This document shows, piece by piece, positions 39,659-49,136 of a DNA stretch of 64,000 nucleotides; the stretch's first letter is position 1, and each line of letters begins with the position of its first letter. The notes under the pieces were generated by a model. The model saw nothing but the letters and a program-made list of their open reading frames with translations, ran no database searches and was not told the origin of the DNA. Source of the stretch: Arcobacter sp. FWKO B (GTDB taxonomy: Bacteria > Campylobacterota > Campylobacteria > Campylobacterales > Arcobacteraceae); contig NZ_CP041403.1 in NCBI RefSeq assembly GCF_014844135.1, forward strand, positions 1,984,001 to 2,048,000, read 5' to 3'. A program made the translations under genes and the position numbers.

Positions 39659-40561
39659 ATGGAAACAAGAGTTAATTATATGTTAGTAGGGTTATTTGTA
39701 GTTACTGTATTTGTAGGGTTAATCATATTTCTTTTATGGCATACAAATTATTCTCAAAGCAAACATTACAACTATTATAAAATCAATATTAAAGAATCAG
39801 TTGCAGGATTAAATCAAAAAGCCCCTGTTAAACTAAGAGGGGTAAATGTTGGTGAGGTTGATAAAATTTTTATAAATCCTGACAATACGGAAGAAGTTTC
39901 TATTATCATAAAAGTAGACTCAAAAACACCCATAAAGGTAGATAGTTACGCATTACTTAAACCGCAGGGGATTACAGGGCTTATTTATCTTGAAATAGAA
40001 GGTGGTTCTAATAAATCTGAAATCTTAAAAAGTGATAATTATGATGAAATGGCGACTATTGCCGTCAAGCAGTCTTTGTTTACGATGGTTGATAGATCTT
40101 TTGAGTCTTTAATCAATAAGTTAGCTATGATTTTAAATGATAAGAATATTGAAAATTTTGAGAAACTTTTAGATAATAGTGCAAAAAGCTCTGAACACAT
40201 CGCAAAGATATCAAAGTCACTTTTAGATGAAGAAAATAACATAAAAGAGTTTATATCTCAAGCAAAATATAGTATAAAAGCACTAGAAAATATGTCAAAT
40301 GTTATAGCTAAAATAGGTACTGATGATGCTACACTGATGTTATCTAAGATAACGGCAGTAGCTGAATCTATTAATACTTTGGTGGAAAAAATAGATCAAA
40401 AAGTAGTTGAACAAAATATAATGCCTCTTGAAGGAACACTAAGTGAGCTAAATTTATTGATAATAGAAACTAATTCATTGATTCAAAGATTACAAGAGAG
40501 TCCATCTGATTTGTTTTTTAAATCAACACCAAAAAAACTAGGTCCAGGAGAACATAGATGA
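39659..40561 (+). CDS. mlaD: MlaD-type MCE substrate-binding protein
   Basis: Periplasmic lipid-binding subunit anchored by an N-terminal helix (~8-26). The MCE domain (about 38-118) has LNQKAPVKLRGVNVGEVDKI and LLKPQGITGLIYLEIEGG. A helical C-terminal tail follows (ENIEKLL..., SLLDEENNI). 300 residues. Overlaps the lipoprotein gene by 4 bases. Confidence 0.93.
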   Translation: METRVNYMLVGLFVVTVFVGLIIFLLWHTNYSQSKHYNYYKINIKESVAGLNQKAPVKLRGVNVGEVDKIFINPDNTEEVSIIIKVDSKTPIKVDSYALLKPQGITGLIYLEIEGGSNKSEILKSDNYDEMATIAVKQSLFTMVDRSFESLINKLAMILNDKNIENFEKLLDNSAKSSEHIAKISKSLLDEENNIKEFISQAKYSIKALENMSNVIAKIGTDDATLMLSKITAVAESINTLVEKIDQKVVEQNIMPLEGTLSELNLLIIETNSLIQRLQESPSDLFFKSTPKKLGPGEHR

Positions 40562-41148
40562 AAACAATAATAGTTATAACTTTTTTAATATTATTTAGTG
40601 GTTGTTCATATAAAAAAACACAATCTACACAAAGCCTTAATTTAAGGTTACAAACTCCAAAAGAAATATCTATATATGAAAATGTTCCTAAAGTTTTATT
40701 TATAAATAAAATAAAAGGAGTTAACTATATATCTACAAGAGATTTTATATATAGTGATACAAACGGAGTTTATGGTGCATATGCATATCATAAATGGGAT
40801 GAGCCTTTATCAAAGCAAATTGAGAATATATTAACTCAAACTTTCACACAAAGTGGACTTTTTAAAAGTGTAACTACATCTTCAAGTATATTAAGTTACG
40901 ATTTAGTTCTTGAGTGTAATATATATGATTTTAAGCATATTGTAGATGACAATACTTCAAAGGTTATTTTAAATATAGAGTTAAAAATTATTGATGTTAA
41001 AACTAAACAGTTAATTAATAGTGAAATTTTTATATTAGAAAAAGATACACAAACAGTAGATGGAAAAGGAGCTTTACAAGCTTATAACTTAGCTATACAA
41101 GAGTTTGTACAAAATGCCTTGCATTGGCTAGAATCATCTTTAAGGTAA
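40558..41148 (+). CDS. ABC-transport auxiliary lipoprotein
   Basis: Lipobox LFSGC (Cys 16). About 196 residues resembling the ABC_trans_aux family (LSKQIENILTQTFTQSGLFKSV; ISYDLVLECNIYDFKHI), the outer-membrane-associated partner often found with MCE systems (PqiC-like). Closes the mla operon. Confidence 0.82.
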   Translation: MKTIIVITFLILFSGCSYKKTQSTQSLNLRLQTPKEISIYENVPKVLFINKIKGVNYISTRDFIYSDTNGVYGAYAYHKWDEPLSKQIENILTQTFTQSGLFKSVTTSSSILSYDLVLECNIYDFKHIVDDNTSKVILNIELKIIDVKTKQLINSEIFILEKDTQTVDGKGALQAYNLAIQEFVQNALHWLESSLR

Positions 41149-41152
41149 AAAT

Positions 41153-41175
41153 AGGTGCTACTTTTGATAGCACCT
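41153..41175. terminator. Bidirectional hairpin, mla operon/tatA
   Basis: AGGTGCTA and TAGCACCT form an 8-bp perfect stem with a CTTTTGA loop between convergent genes. Confidence 0.7.
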
Positions 41176-41181
41176 AATATC

Positions 41182-41403
41182 TTATACTTTTAGATTCTCT
41201 TCTTTTTTGATCGTAGAGTCAGATTGTACACTACTGTGAACAACTTTAGCTTCAACTTCATTTTCATTACTATTTAAAGCATTTTTAAAGTTCTTAATGC
41301 CACTTCCTAGACCTTTTGCAAGTTCTGGTATTTTTTTACCACCAAAAAGTAGTAGTATAACTACAACAATAACAACTAATTCCATTCCACTTGGAACACC
41401 CAT
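41182..41403 (-). CDS. tatA: Twin-arginine translocase subunit TatA/E
   Basis: 73 residues: short periplasmic N-terminus with Glu in the membrane helix ([15 protein letters not shown]), hinge [20 protein letters not shown], then a charged tail. Forms the pore of folded-protein export. tatBC are not in the window. Confidence 0.93.
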   Translation of the reverse strand: MGVPSGMELVVIVVVILLLFGGKKIPELAKGLGSGIKNFKNALNSNENEVEAKVVHSSVQSDSTIKKEENLKV

Positions 41404-41545
41404 AAGAACTCCTAATAAATAAATTGCAAAATTCTACTCCTGATAAGCTTAAAAATTGTTTGATCTTCTTAACTTACTTTAACTAAACATTTTTCTATAA
41501 TAATTTTGATACAATCCCAAATATTTTATTTAGAGGTAAAAGATT

Positions 41546-42523
41546 ATGATATTGTTTTTATTATCCATTGTAATAGGATTTATACTTTTGGTTTGGAGTG
41601 CAGATAAATTTGTAGATGGTGCAGCTACAACTGCAAAGCATCTTGGTATGCCTGCTTTACTTATTGGTATTTTGATAGTCGGCTTTGGTACAAGTGCACC
41701 TGAAATGGTAGTATCAGCAATTGCAGCATTTGAAGGCAATCCTGCTTTGGCTTTAGGTAATGCATTAGGGTCAAATATTGTAAATATTGCTTTGATACTA
41801 GGAATTACAGCACTAGTTGCACCTATTGCTGTTCATTCTAATATAGTAAAAAAAGAGATACCACTTTTGTTAATATTAGTTTTGGTTACAGGATTTTTAC
41901 TATTAGATGATACTCTAAGTTTTTATGAAGGATTATTCTTATTAATAGGCTTTTTTGCACTTATTGGATGGTCAGTATATACTGCTATAAAAGGAAAGGG
42001 TGATACTCTAGAATCTGAAATGCAAGAAGAACTAGAAATAAAAACTATGAGTTTAAAAGAGGGTATTTTATGGCTTGTAATAGGGCTTGTTTTACTTATT
42101 ATTAGTTCAAGAATACTTGTTTGGGGAGCAGTTGGTGTAGCTACTGAGTTTGGTGTAAGTGATTTGATAATTGGTCTTACTATAGTAGCACTTGGAACAT
42201 CTTTACCAGAACTTGCAGCTTCAGTTATAGCTGCTAAAAAAGGGGAACATGATATTGCAATAGGTAATGTTGTAGGTTCAAATATGTTTAATCTTTTGGC
42301 GGTAATTGGTATAGCAACAGTTATTCATCCAATGAGTGCAATTCCTGCTGAAGTACTTCAAAGAGATTGGATAGTAATGTTTGTGCTAACTATTGCATTA
42401 CTGGCTATGGCATATGGATTTAAGGATAGAGAAGGAAGAATTAATAGAGTAGAAGGAACAATACTTATACTTTGTTATATTGCATATAATACATATTTAG
42501 GATTTAGTTTAATGGGTGTTTAG
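41546..42523 (+). CDS. Calcium/sodium antiporter (YrbG/CaxA type)
   Basis: 325 residues with two inverted halves, each with the alpha-repeat signature: GFGTSAPEMVVSA...LGNALGSNIVNIALILG and ALGTSLPELAASVIA...IGNVVGSNMFNLLAVIG. About ten membrane helices. Transported ions inferred from family. Confidence 0.92.
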   Translation: MILFLLSIVIGFILLVWSADKFVDGAATTAKHLGMPALLIGILIVGFGTSAPEMVVSAIAAFEGNPALALGNALGSNIVNIALILGITALVAPIAVHSNIVKKEIPLLLILVLVTGFLLLDDTLSFYEGLFLLIGFFALIGWSVYTAIKGKGDTLESEMQEELEIKTMSLKEGILWLVIGLVLLIISSRILVWGAVGVATEFGVSDLIIGLTIVALGTSLPELAASVIAAKKGEHDIAIGNVVGSNMFNLLAVIGIATVIHPMSAIPAEVLQRDWIVMFVLTIALLAMAYGFKDREGRINRVEGTILILCYIAYNTYLGFSLMGV

Positions 42524-42541
42524 TAAACTTTACTAAACACC
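42515..42541. terminator. Bidirectional terminator, antiporter/oadB
   Basis: A perfect 12-bp stem (GGTGTTTAGTAA / TTACTAAACACC, loop ACT) spans the antiporter stop codon and faces oadB. Confidence 0.8.
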
Positions 42542-42547
42542 ATAATA

Positions 42548-43874
42548 TTATTTAAAAATTGAAAGAAGTACACCAGCTGCTACTGCTGAGCCTATAACTC
42601 CTGCTACATTTGGACCCATTGCGTGCATTAACAGTACATTTGAAGGATCTGCTTCTTGTCCAACTTTTGTAGCAACTCTGGCAGACATTGGCACTGCTGA
42701 GACTCCAGCAGCTCCAATAAGTGGATTTATTTGATTATCTTTATGACTAAATTTATTCATAATTTTAGCCATAATAACCCCACCAGCAGTCCCAAGAGAA
42801 AATGCTATCAAGCCAATTATAATAATACCTAAAGTTTCAGGTGCCAAAAATTGCTCAGCAGCAAGTTTTGACCCAACTGCAAGACCTAGCATAATTGTAA
42901 CTATGTTAATAAGAGCATTTTGCATAGTATCACTAAGTCTTGAAACAACACCAGATTCTCTTGCAAAGTTACCAAAGCATAACGCACCTATAAGTGGTGT
43001 TGCATCTGGAAGTACTAAAATAGTAATTATCAAAACAGTAAGTGGAAATATAATTTTTTCTAATTGACTCACTTTTCTAAGTGCTTTCATTTTTATTTTT
43101 CTTTCTTCGACTGTTGTTAAAGCTCTCATAATAGGAGGTTGTATCACTGGAACTAGTGCCATATATGAATATGCTGCAACTGCAACTGCTCCTAAAAGTT
43201 CAGGAGCCAAAGCATTGGCTATAAATATAGAAGTTGGTCCATCCGCACCACCAATGATAGCAATAGCTGAGGCTTGTTCTAAAGTAAAAGTAAAAATTCC
43301 TGTATACTGAGATAACATGATAGCTCCAACTAATGCTCCAAATATACCAAATTGAGCCGCACCACCAAGTAATGCAGTTTTAGGATTTGCAAGAAGTGGA
43401 CCAAAGTCAATCATCGCACCAACACCCATAAATATCATAAGAGGAAATAAACCAGTAGAAATGCCAAATTCGTAAATAATCCCTAAAAAACCATCAGGTC
43501 CAGCAATATTAGCTATTGGAATATTTGCTAGTAATCCACCAAAGCCAATTGGAAGTAAAAGTAGAGGTTCGAAATTTTTCTTTATTGCTAGATAAAATAA
43601 CACTAAGCAAATCAATATCATTATAATTCTTCCAACTCCTTGAGTAAAATGGCTCATTTCATGACCATGAGAGTCAAGTACACCATCTTTTGGTTATACC
43701 AGTTTTATGATAAAAAGACTCCAGTAACTCAAGTATTGTTTTTGAGTGATAATTACTTGTCGTAGGTGTTGTTGTTTCTTCAATACTCTCAACAAGTTGT
43801 ACATCTATAAGAGTAGCATTTGCATTTATAGATAAAAACAAACCTACTAAGAAAGTGTAAATTAATTTTTTCAT
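42548..43874 (-). pseudogene. oadB: Oxaloacetate decarboxylase-type beta subunit, frameshifted
   Basis: Sodium-pumping membrane subunit of a biotin-dependent decarboxylase. The main frame (42548-43657, from [12 protein letters not shown]) holds the membrane core with [13 protein letters not shown] and [16 protein letters not shown]. The N-terminal extension with signal peptide lies in another frame (43674-43874: MKKLIYTFLVGLF...[13 protein letters not shown]). Removing one base from the four-T run at 43688-43691 joins them as [18 protein letters not shown]. So the gene is frameshifted by one base, by mutation, phase variation or sequencing error. The core might still be translated from the internal ATG. 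Confidence 0.8.
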
Positions 43875-44044
43875 ATTTTACCTTTCACATTTGTATTTGA
43901 TAATGAGTCTGATGAAAAATATTTTTGTATTACAAATGCTTGAATTTTAAGAACATATACAAGCATAATAAGAAAACAAAATACAACTCCCATACCCAAG
44001 AACATAAACTTTATTGCTTCATAAACTAAGTTTATATTTTCCAT
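43871..44044 (-). CDS. oadG: Oxaloacetate decarboxylase-type gamma subunit
   Basis: 57 residues with one membrane helix (about 12-33; FLGMGVVFCFLIMLVYVLKI) and a polar tail, typical of OadG, which holds the complex together. Its TGA overlaps the oadB ATG (ATGA). The biotin/carboxyltransferase alpha subunit is not adjacent, so it must be elsewhere. The gene is too short for standard ORF cut-offs. Confidence 0.8.
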   Translation of the reverse strand: MENINLVYEAIKFMFLGMGVVFCFLIMLVYVLKIQAFVIQKYFSSDSLSNTNVKGKI

Positions 44045-44170
44045 AAATCCCCCTTTTTTATATTTGGTTTGGCATTATATGAAAAAACAAAGCTTAATTC
44101 TCAATCTTTAGTGTTGTAAATATTATCCATTATTGTTTTTTTTATGATTAGTTTGTGCTATAATTTTATC

Positions 44171-45043
44171 ATGAAAAAAGACACATTTGATAAAAGAACA
44201 AAAATAGCTAATGACATAATGTTTTATATCTATACACATATAGACACCGATATAGATATAGAAGAGTTAAGTTTTGATTTAAGAATTAGTAAATTTCATA
44301 TGCATAGAATTTTTAAAGAAGTATTTGGTAGAAATATATATGAAAGTATCAAATTAATAAGACTTCAGAAAGCTTCAAATTTATTAATAACTAATAATCT
44401 ATCGACCATATCTAATATTGCAAATTTATGTGGATATAGTTCTCAAACATCGTTTATCAAAGTCTTTAAAAATCGTTTTAATATGACTCCTAAAGAGTGG
44501 AGAAATGGAGGATATAAGGTATACTCTTCACAAATTTTAGAACAATCAAAAAAATCTATGGAGTCAAATGCTAATTTCTCACATTTAGAACCAACTATTG
44601 TAAAAATGCCAATAATGCATAGTTATTATGTTAGAAATCAAGGGTATGACATAAGTATTAAAAAAACTTGGCAAAAACTCTATACTTGGGTTTTGGGTAA
44701 TGAGTTCAAGAATTATAAACAAATAGCTCTGTATCATGATAATCCTACAATCACTCCATTGGAGTCTTGCCAATATATAGCATGTATTGTTACTGATGAG
44801 CCAATTTTATTAAATAGTAGATTGCCAAAGTTTATTATTTCAGATGGAGTTTATGCAAAATTTGATTTGCAAGGTGTTTATGGAGATGTATTAAAGTTTA
44901 TTCATTGGGTTTATCATGAATGGCTACCATCTAGTGGTTTTGAAACTACTACAAAGCCATCTTATAGTATTTACAAAAAGAACCATTTTCTATCGGATGA
45001 TAATAGTTTTGAGTTAAGTTTTTATGTGCCAATAAGATACTAA
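44171..45043 (+). CDS. AraC-family regulator with GyrI-like effector domain
   Basis: About 290 residues from ATG 44171 (MKKDTFDKRTKIANDIM); an ATG at 44144 adds nine unlikely residues. The N-terminal two-HTH AraC domain (FHMHRIFKEVFGRNIYESIK; ISNIANLCGYSSQTSFIKVFKNRFNMTPKEWR) is followed by a GyrI-like small-molecule domain (from ~140; PIMHSYYVRNQGYD...CQYIACIVTDEP), as in Rob/SoxS-type drug sensors. Transcribed away from oadG. Target unknown. Confidence 0.88.
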   Translation: MKKDTFDKRTKIANDIMFYIYTHIDTDIDIEELSFDLRISKFHMHRIFKEVFGRNIYESIKLIRLQKASNLLITNNLSTISNIANLCGYSSQTSFIKVFKNRFNMTPKEWRNGGYKVYSSQILEQSKKSMESNANFSHLEPTIVKMPIMHSYYVRNQGYDISIKKTWQKLYTWVLGNEFKNYKQIALYHDNPTITPLESCQYIACIVTDEPILLNSRLPKFIISDGVYAKFDLQGVYGDVLKFIHWVYHEWLPSSGFETTTKPSYSIYKKNHFLSDDNSFELSFYVPIRY

Positions 45044-45078
45044 AATTGGTATAGTAAAACTGCTGTCACACTTGAGTA

Positions 45079-45405
45079 TTGAATGGGGGATTAAGAAAGT
45101 TATGGTATAAAACAGATAAGGAATTAGTCGATAAATTAGGTGTTTCTAGGCATACTGTTAGTGCATGGAATGAAAGAAAATCACTTCCTAAGAAAATTTA
45201 GCAAATAGTAACTCAAATTGAGTTACATAATGCACTAAAAAACAAAACAGAGATTGAACAAATAAAGTTGTCAGAACAACAAATTGAGATTTTACAAGCT
45301 TTTGATGAATTAGATTCTGATGAAAAAGAAATATTCTTTTATGAATTGAAAGCAGCAGCTGCTAAAGCAAGAAAAAGAGCTAAAGAAGTTAATCAAAAAT
45401 CTTAA
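45079..45405 (+). pseudogene. CI-type HTH regulator with in-frame TAG and missing N-terminus
   Basis: Reading from the TTG at 45079, the frame gives KELVDKLGVSRHTVSAWNER, a clear helix-turn-helix, then an in-frame TAG at 45199-45201, then continues QIVTQIELHNALKNKTEIEQ to AKKRAKEVNQKS-like end at 45405. The post-stop part has normal codon use, so the gene was whole recently. The beginning also looks truncated. It precedes the large helicase gene by 25 bases and was probably its regulator. Confidence 0.75.
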
Positions 45406-45430
45406 AAGTTATAAAATAAAAGGGAAAATA

Positions 45431-48400
45431 TTGAAAGCAAAAATAGAAAAAATTATTAGTAATTGGCTTACTTTTATGGATCTTGAAAAATTGCATAAAT
45501 TAAGGATAGATAAAAAAGGTAAATCTGGGGTACTGAATGAGCAATTTCTCAACTATGATCAAGTAAAAGAAGAAAATAGTTTTTTATCATTTTCTATCAC
45601 TCAAAAACAATATGATACATTTATTGATATCTCAAAATATTTTAAATTCTTGACATTGTCCCTAGAAGAAAAAGAAAAATTTATTAAAAATGATGAAATA
45701 GATGATAATATTTATATGTCTGCTATTTTGATAGGTGTTGAAGAGAACGATAAAACAAACAATAAAAAATCAAGATATATTTATCCCCTTTTGTCCATAC
45801 CACTAAAACATTTCCAACTTATTGGTAAAGATTTAAAAATTGAATCAATAAATAAACTGCAAACATACAACATTTTCAAGAATTTTCTAATGGATACTCT
45901 ATTAATAGATGAGTCAGATATAATTGATGGTGAAAATTTAATTGAATTTTTCTCAAAACTAACTAATACAAATCTTAGACAACACAATTTTCTAGAGATT
46001 ATTGATTTTGTAACAGAATGGGTTGAACAAAGATTATCAGCAATAGATAGCGATATGAAAGTACATAAAACAGCAAATAAACCAGATTTCTTGATCTCTA
46101 AGCTTGATGTAGAAGATTACACCCTATCAATTTATAATGATTTAAAATATAAAAAAGATAATGGATTGGATTTTTTATCAAATAATGAGCTAGTTGCTGA
46201 TTACTTATTTGGCAAACCAACCAATACATATAATCAAGAATTGCTTCAAGTTTACCACGGTGCATTTGGTTCTCATCAACTTGCAAAAGGACAAGCTATT
46301 ACTATGCAAAAAGTTGAAAATGAAGATAGGCTTATTTCTGTACAAGGTGCACCAGGAACTGGTAAAACTACTCTTTTATTATCAATTATGGCAAATAGAA
46401 TTGTAAAAAGAGCTTTGGCAATTATTGACAATAAAGATTTTGATAATTTAATATTGATAACAAGCACTAGTAATAAAGCCGTAGATAATATTAGCGATGA
46501 GTTTGCTAAAGAGTTCAAAGACTATAATTGGCTCTATTTTATATGGGGTAATGATAATAAAAGAAATCATTCGTTTAACAGACTTCAACAAACTATAGCA
46601 TTACTTAAGGATGATAATAATCAACATAATGAAACTAAACTAAAAGGTCTAAAAGCTCAAATATTACAACTAAATAAAGAACTTGATGATGCTCAGGGTG
46701 AGTATAAAATGTTACTTGTAAATATCGAAAAAACTCAAGCAGAAATTACCAAAATTAAAAAAGACATATTGATATATGAATCAGATAAATCAAAATATGA
46801 AACTCAAAAATCACAAGCACTAAGTCTTATAAAATCAAAGTTTTTAGAACTGCCTATGGATACAAATTCAAATTTGAAATCAATGTTGCCTGATACTGAT
46901 ATAGTTCAAAATTTAAAACAAATCAAAATACAAGAACCTTTTTCATTAACGGTTACAAAATATCAACAAGACTATGACATACTCTCAAAATTATCAACTG
47001 AATACAATATAAGTGAAATTACAAATAATAAAATGTTGTTTGATAAATTACATAGCGATATAGATAATTTGCATAGTGATATTAATAACAGCTCATTTAT
47101 CAATATAATTAAGAATTTATTTGGTAGAAGAACGAGGCTTATTGAAACATTTACAGCATTAAATGAACATTTTGTTAAAAAAGCTTTTTATAATATTGAG
47201 ATTAAGAACTTAAATGATATATTAAAAATAAAGTCTAAAATTGGTTACTATAAATCAAATATAGATAATACCTCTTTTACAATAGAAGAGTGCAACGAGT
47301 TTTTAAATGCATTTAAAATATACGAAACATTTATTGATTTTTATAATGGAAAAGTCAAAGAAATAGAAACTTTTGATACTTCTATAGTTGAAATTATTAG
47401 AAATATTGATAGCTTAGTAAATAGATTAAAAAATGCAGATTTGGAACTTATCAATTTTCAAGAATCTTACAATAATAAATATAGTCAAGGATTTTTGGAA
47501 TACTTCAAAAATCATTTCCAAGAAACAAATAATACTTTATTTAAATTATCATTAGATTATATGTGGCAAACTATTCTTTTAAACAAAAAAGATATTATTA
47601 AAAGCCTTGAAGAGTGGGAATATTCTATGAAAACATTTAGCAACGATGATAGAAAATCAGAATTTAATAATAATCTAGAAAAACATAAAAAGAATGTTTC
47701 TTTGGTTTATCCGTTCATGACAAGCACTTTAAGCTCAGCTCTTAGTTTATTTTATTCACCTAAACCAAATATCTACGATTATCTTATTGTCGATGAAGCT
47801 GGTATGATACCGCCTCATCTATTGTTCCCGTTAATCACAAGAAGTAAAAGAGCTATAGTCGTCGGAGACCCAAAACAATTAGAACCTATTATTTCTATTA
47901 GCGATACCCAAAAAGAAGAATATAAAGAAAAACTTTGGGATTATATTGAATCAGATGAGACAAATAGATATATAGAGTACCAGAAATATTCTCCGACAAT
48001 GAGTACTGCTTACAATAGAGCTGCTAAATGTCAAACAGTTGAATTTGATGATATCGGTGATGGGATTGTTCTTGATGAGCATCGAAGATGTTTACCTGAT
48101 ATTGCAGAAATCTTTATTGATATTGCAAATTACGATAAACTTAAAATTAAAACACAACCTATGGATGCAAAACATCAATTTTATGAAAGCTACAATAGTT
48201 TTGGCGGTAAAAGTTTATATTTTAGCAATATTGAAATTGATGCGATGCAAGATAATGTCAATATAAAAGAGATTGATCATATATCAAAACTATTAAATAT
48301 ACTTAAAGAATGTGGATTTGATTTAGAAAGTGATATCGGTATAATAACACCATATAGAAATCAGGCATCTAAGTTAATATCTCAATACAAAAAAACTATA

Positions 48401-48658
48401 AATCATACAAGAAAACTTGAAAAAATAGGAACAGTTCATAAATTTCAAGGTGCAGAATTTCCTGTAGTTATATTTTCATCTGTAATAGGGAAAAATGATT
48501 CTATAAACTTTATCAATAGTAAACCAAATATGCTTAATGTCGCTGTATCAAGAGCTAAAACTATTTTTATTGTAGTTGGTAATATTGAACTTCTAAAAAA
48601 AGGAACATATTCAGGAAAAATGATTAAACATATAATAGAAAAAGGACAAAGAATATGA
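45431..48658 (+). CDS. Large SF1 (Upf1/Dna2-like) helicase, possible defence gene
   Basis: 1075 residues. Motif I GAPGTGKTTLL (~302), motif II IVDEAGMIP (~782), motif III VVGDPKQLEPI (~811), motif V KFQGAEFPVVIFSS (~1003), motif VI NVAVSRAKT (~1035). Between motifs I and II lies a ~450-residue insertion with coiled-coil (LKAQILQLNKELDDAQGEYK) as in Upf1/Dna2-like helicases of defence islands. No nuclease domain is recognised in the N-terminal 290 residues. TTG start at 45431. Context (broken regulator before, truncated ORF after, IS remnant, integrated element) suggests horizontal transfer; a defence role is inference. Confidence 0.75.
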   Translation: MKAKIEKIISNWLTFMDLEKLHKLRIDKKGKSGVLNEQFLNYDQVKEENSFLSFSITQKQYDTFIDISKYFKFLTLSLEEKEKFIKNDEIDDNIYMSAILIGVEENDKTNNKKSRYIYPLLSIPLKHFQLIGKDLKIESINKLQTYNIFKNFLMDTLLIDESDIIDGENLIEFFSKLTNTNLRQHNFLEIIDFVTEWVEQRLSAIDSDMKVHKTANKPDFLISKLDVEDYTLSIYNDLKYKKDNGLDFLSNNELVADYLFGKPTNTYNQELLQVYHGAFGSHQLAKGQAITMQKVENEDRLISVQGAPGTGKTTLLLSIMANRIVKRALAIIDNKDFDNLILITSTSNKAVDNISDEFAKEFKDYNWLYFIWGNDNKRNHSFNRLQQTIALLKDDNNQHNETKLKGLKAQILQLNKELDDAQGEYKMLLVNIEKTQAEITKIKKDILIYESDKSKYETQKSQALSLIKSKFLELPMDTNSNLKSMLPDTDIVQNLKQIKIQEPFSLTVTKYQQDYDILSKLSTEYNISEITNNKMLFDKLHSDIDNLHSDINNSSFINIIKNLFGRRTRLIETFTALNEHFVKKAFYNIEIKNLNDILKIKSKIGYYKSNIDNTSFTIEECNEFLNAFKIYETFIDFYNGKVKEIETFDTSIVEIIRNIDSLVNRLKNADLELINFQESYNNKYSQGFLEYFKNHFQETNNTLFKLSLDYMWQTILLNKKDIIKSLEEWEYSMKTFSNDDRKSEFNNNLEKHKKNVSLVYPFMTSTLSSALSLFYSPKPNIYDYLIVDEAGMIPPHLLFPLITRSKRAIVVGDPKQLEPIISISDTQKEEYKEKLWDYIESDETNRYIEYQKYSPTMSTAYNRAAKCQTVEFDDIGDGIVLDEHRRCLPDIAEIFIDIANYDKLKIKTQPMDAKHQFYESYNSFGGKSLYFSNIEIDAMQDNVNIKEIDHISKLLNILKECGFDLESDIGIITPYRNQASKLISQYKKTINHTRKLEKIGTVHKFQGAEFPVVIFSSVIGKNDSINFINSKPNMLNVAVSRAKTIFIVVGNIELLKKGTYSGKMIKHIIEKGQRI

Positions 48659-48729
48659 AGTCTTGCCTATTCCAAAACAAATATGATTATAGAATTAAAG
48701 CCGACTTTATCGATGAAGAGCTTGATTAA
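48655..48729 (+). CDS. Truncated 24-codon ORF coupled to the helicase
   Basis: ATG overlaps the helicase TGA (ATATGA), the usual sign of a coupled second gene. It reads MKSCLFQNKYDYRIKADFID and stops after 24 codons, just where the repeated promoter region of the peptide loci begins (about 48723). It looks like the 5' stub of a larger partner gene that was cut off by a later insertion or deletion. Confidence 0.45.
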   Translation: MKSCLFQNKYDYRIKADFIDEELD

Positions 48730-48743
48730 ATTCTAACAAAACA

Positions 48744-48772
48744 TTGACATTTAAAACATTGTGTGATATAAT
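48744..48772 (+). promoter_or_regulatory. Consensus promoter of peptide locus 1
   Basis: TTGACA (48744-48749), 17-base spacer, TATAAT (48767-48772), preceded by TGTGA. One of the best sigma-70 promoters in the window. Predicted transcript start near 48779-48780. Confidence 0.85.
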
Positions 48773-48779
48773 TCTAGCA

Positions 48780-48868
48780 TTGAGAAGCTTGATGTTAATT
48801 CTAGTTGGAAGTGGTTATCTGACTTATTAACGCAGAAAAGGTGGAGTCTTAGGACTTCACCTTTTTTT
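48780..48868 (+). ncRNA. Small RNA/leader of peptide locus 1 with terminator
   Basis: From the predicted start, about 85 bases run to a strong terminator: 11-bp stem (AAGGTGGAGTC / GACTTCACCTT, loop TTAG, 48838-48863) and T-run. The first 16 bases (48780-48795) pair with 48907-48922, the start region of the downstream peptide, at 15 of 16 positions (one G-U, one T-T mismatch). So the terminated RNA could act in trans as an antitoxin, or the read-through RNA could fold to hide its own start codon. Confidence 0.65.
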
Positions 48869-48911
48869 ATGTGGGTAGTGTTGGGTGGGAGCGTTGATAC
48901 AAGGGGATATC

Positions 48912-48974
48912 ATGCTTCTCAAAATAGCAATACTTCTTTTGATAATATTAGTCTTTGCGACTAAACTTTATTAA
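48912..48974 (+). CDS. Hydrophobic 20-residue peptide 1 (candidate type I toxin)
   Basis: ATG 48912 follows AAGGGG by 5 bases. The peptide begins MLLKIAILLL and ends FATKLY: one membrane-spanning stretch then a short basic tail. Size and composition resemble Ibs-type type I toxins. A second locus 327 bases on encodes a 19-residue peptide ending ITKLH, sharing the TKL(Y/H) end. Too short for ORF tracks. Toxicity is inferred, not shown. Confidence 0.6.
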   Translation: MLLKIAILLLIILVFATKLY

Positions 48975-48983
48975 AAGTGACAT

Positions 48984-49008
48984 ACAAAGGGATTAACCAC
49001 CCCTTTGT
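48984..49008 (+). terminator. Hairpin after peptide 1
   Basis: ACAAAGGG / CCCTTTGT stem of 8 bp; no strong T-run, so a weak terminator or mRNA end stabiliser. Confidence 0.45.
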
Positions 49009-49101
49009 TGTATTGCTCATAACTTTATTTCATATACTTCAAATGATAAACTTAATTAAATTCTTACAAAACATTGACTTTTAAAATATGGTATATATAC
49101 C

Positions 49102-49130
49102 TTTACAAACTTGAAATATTTTGATATAAT
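49102..49130 (+). promoter_or_regulatory. Promoter of peptide locus 2
   Basis: TTTACA (49102-49107), 17-base spacer, TATAAT (49125-49130). A stretch upstream (about 49054-49085, TTACAAAACATTGACTTTTA) repeats the -35 region of locus 1 (48731 on), showing the loci arose by duplication. Confidence 0.75.
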
Positions 49131-49136
49131 TTCCCC

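Noticed and set aside
43674-43874. Separate 66-codon exported protein
   Set aside because: Its end joins the oadB frame after removal of one base, and its signal peptide fits the oadB N-terminal extension.
48661-49030. Insertion sequence ends around the peptide loci
   Set aside because: The two copies are direct, not inverted, and no transposase lies between them.
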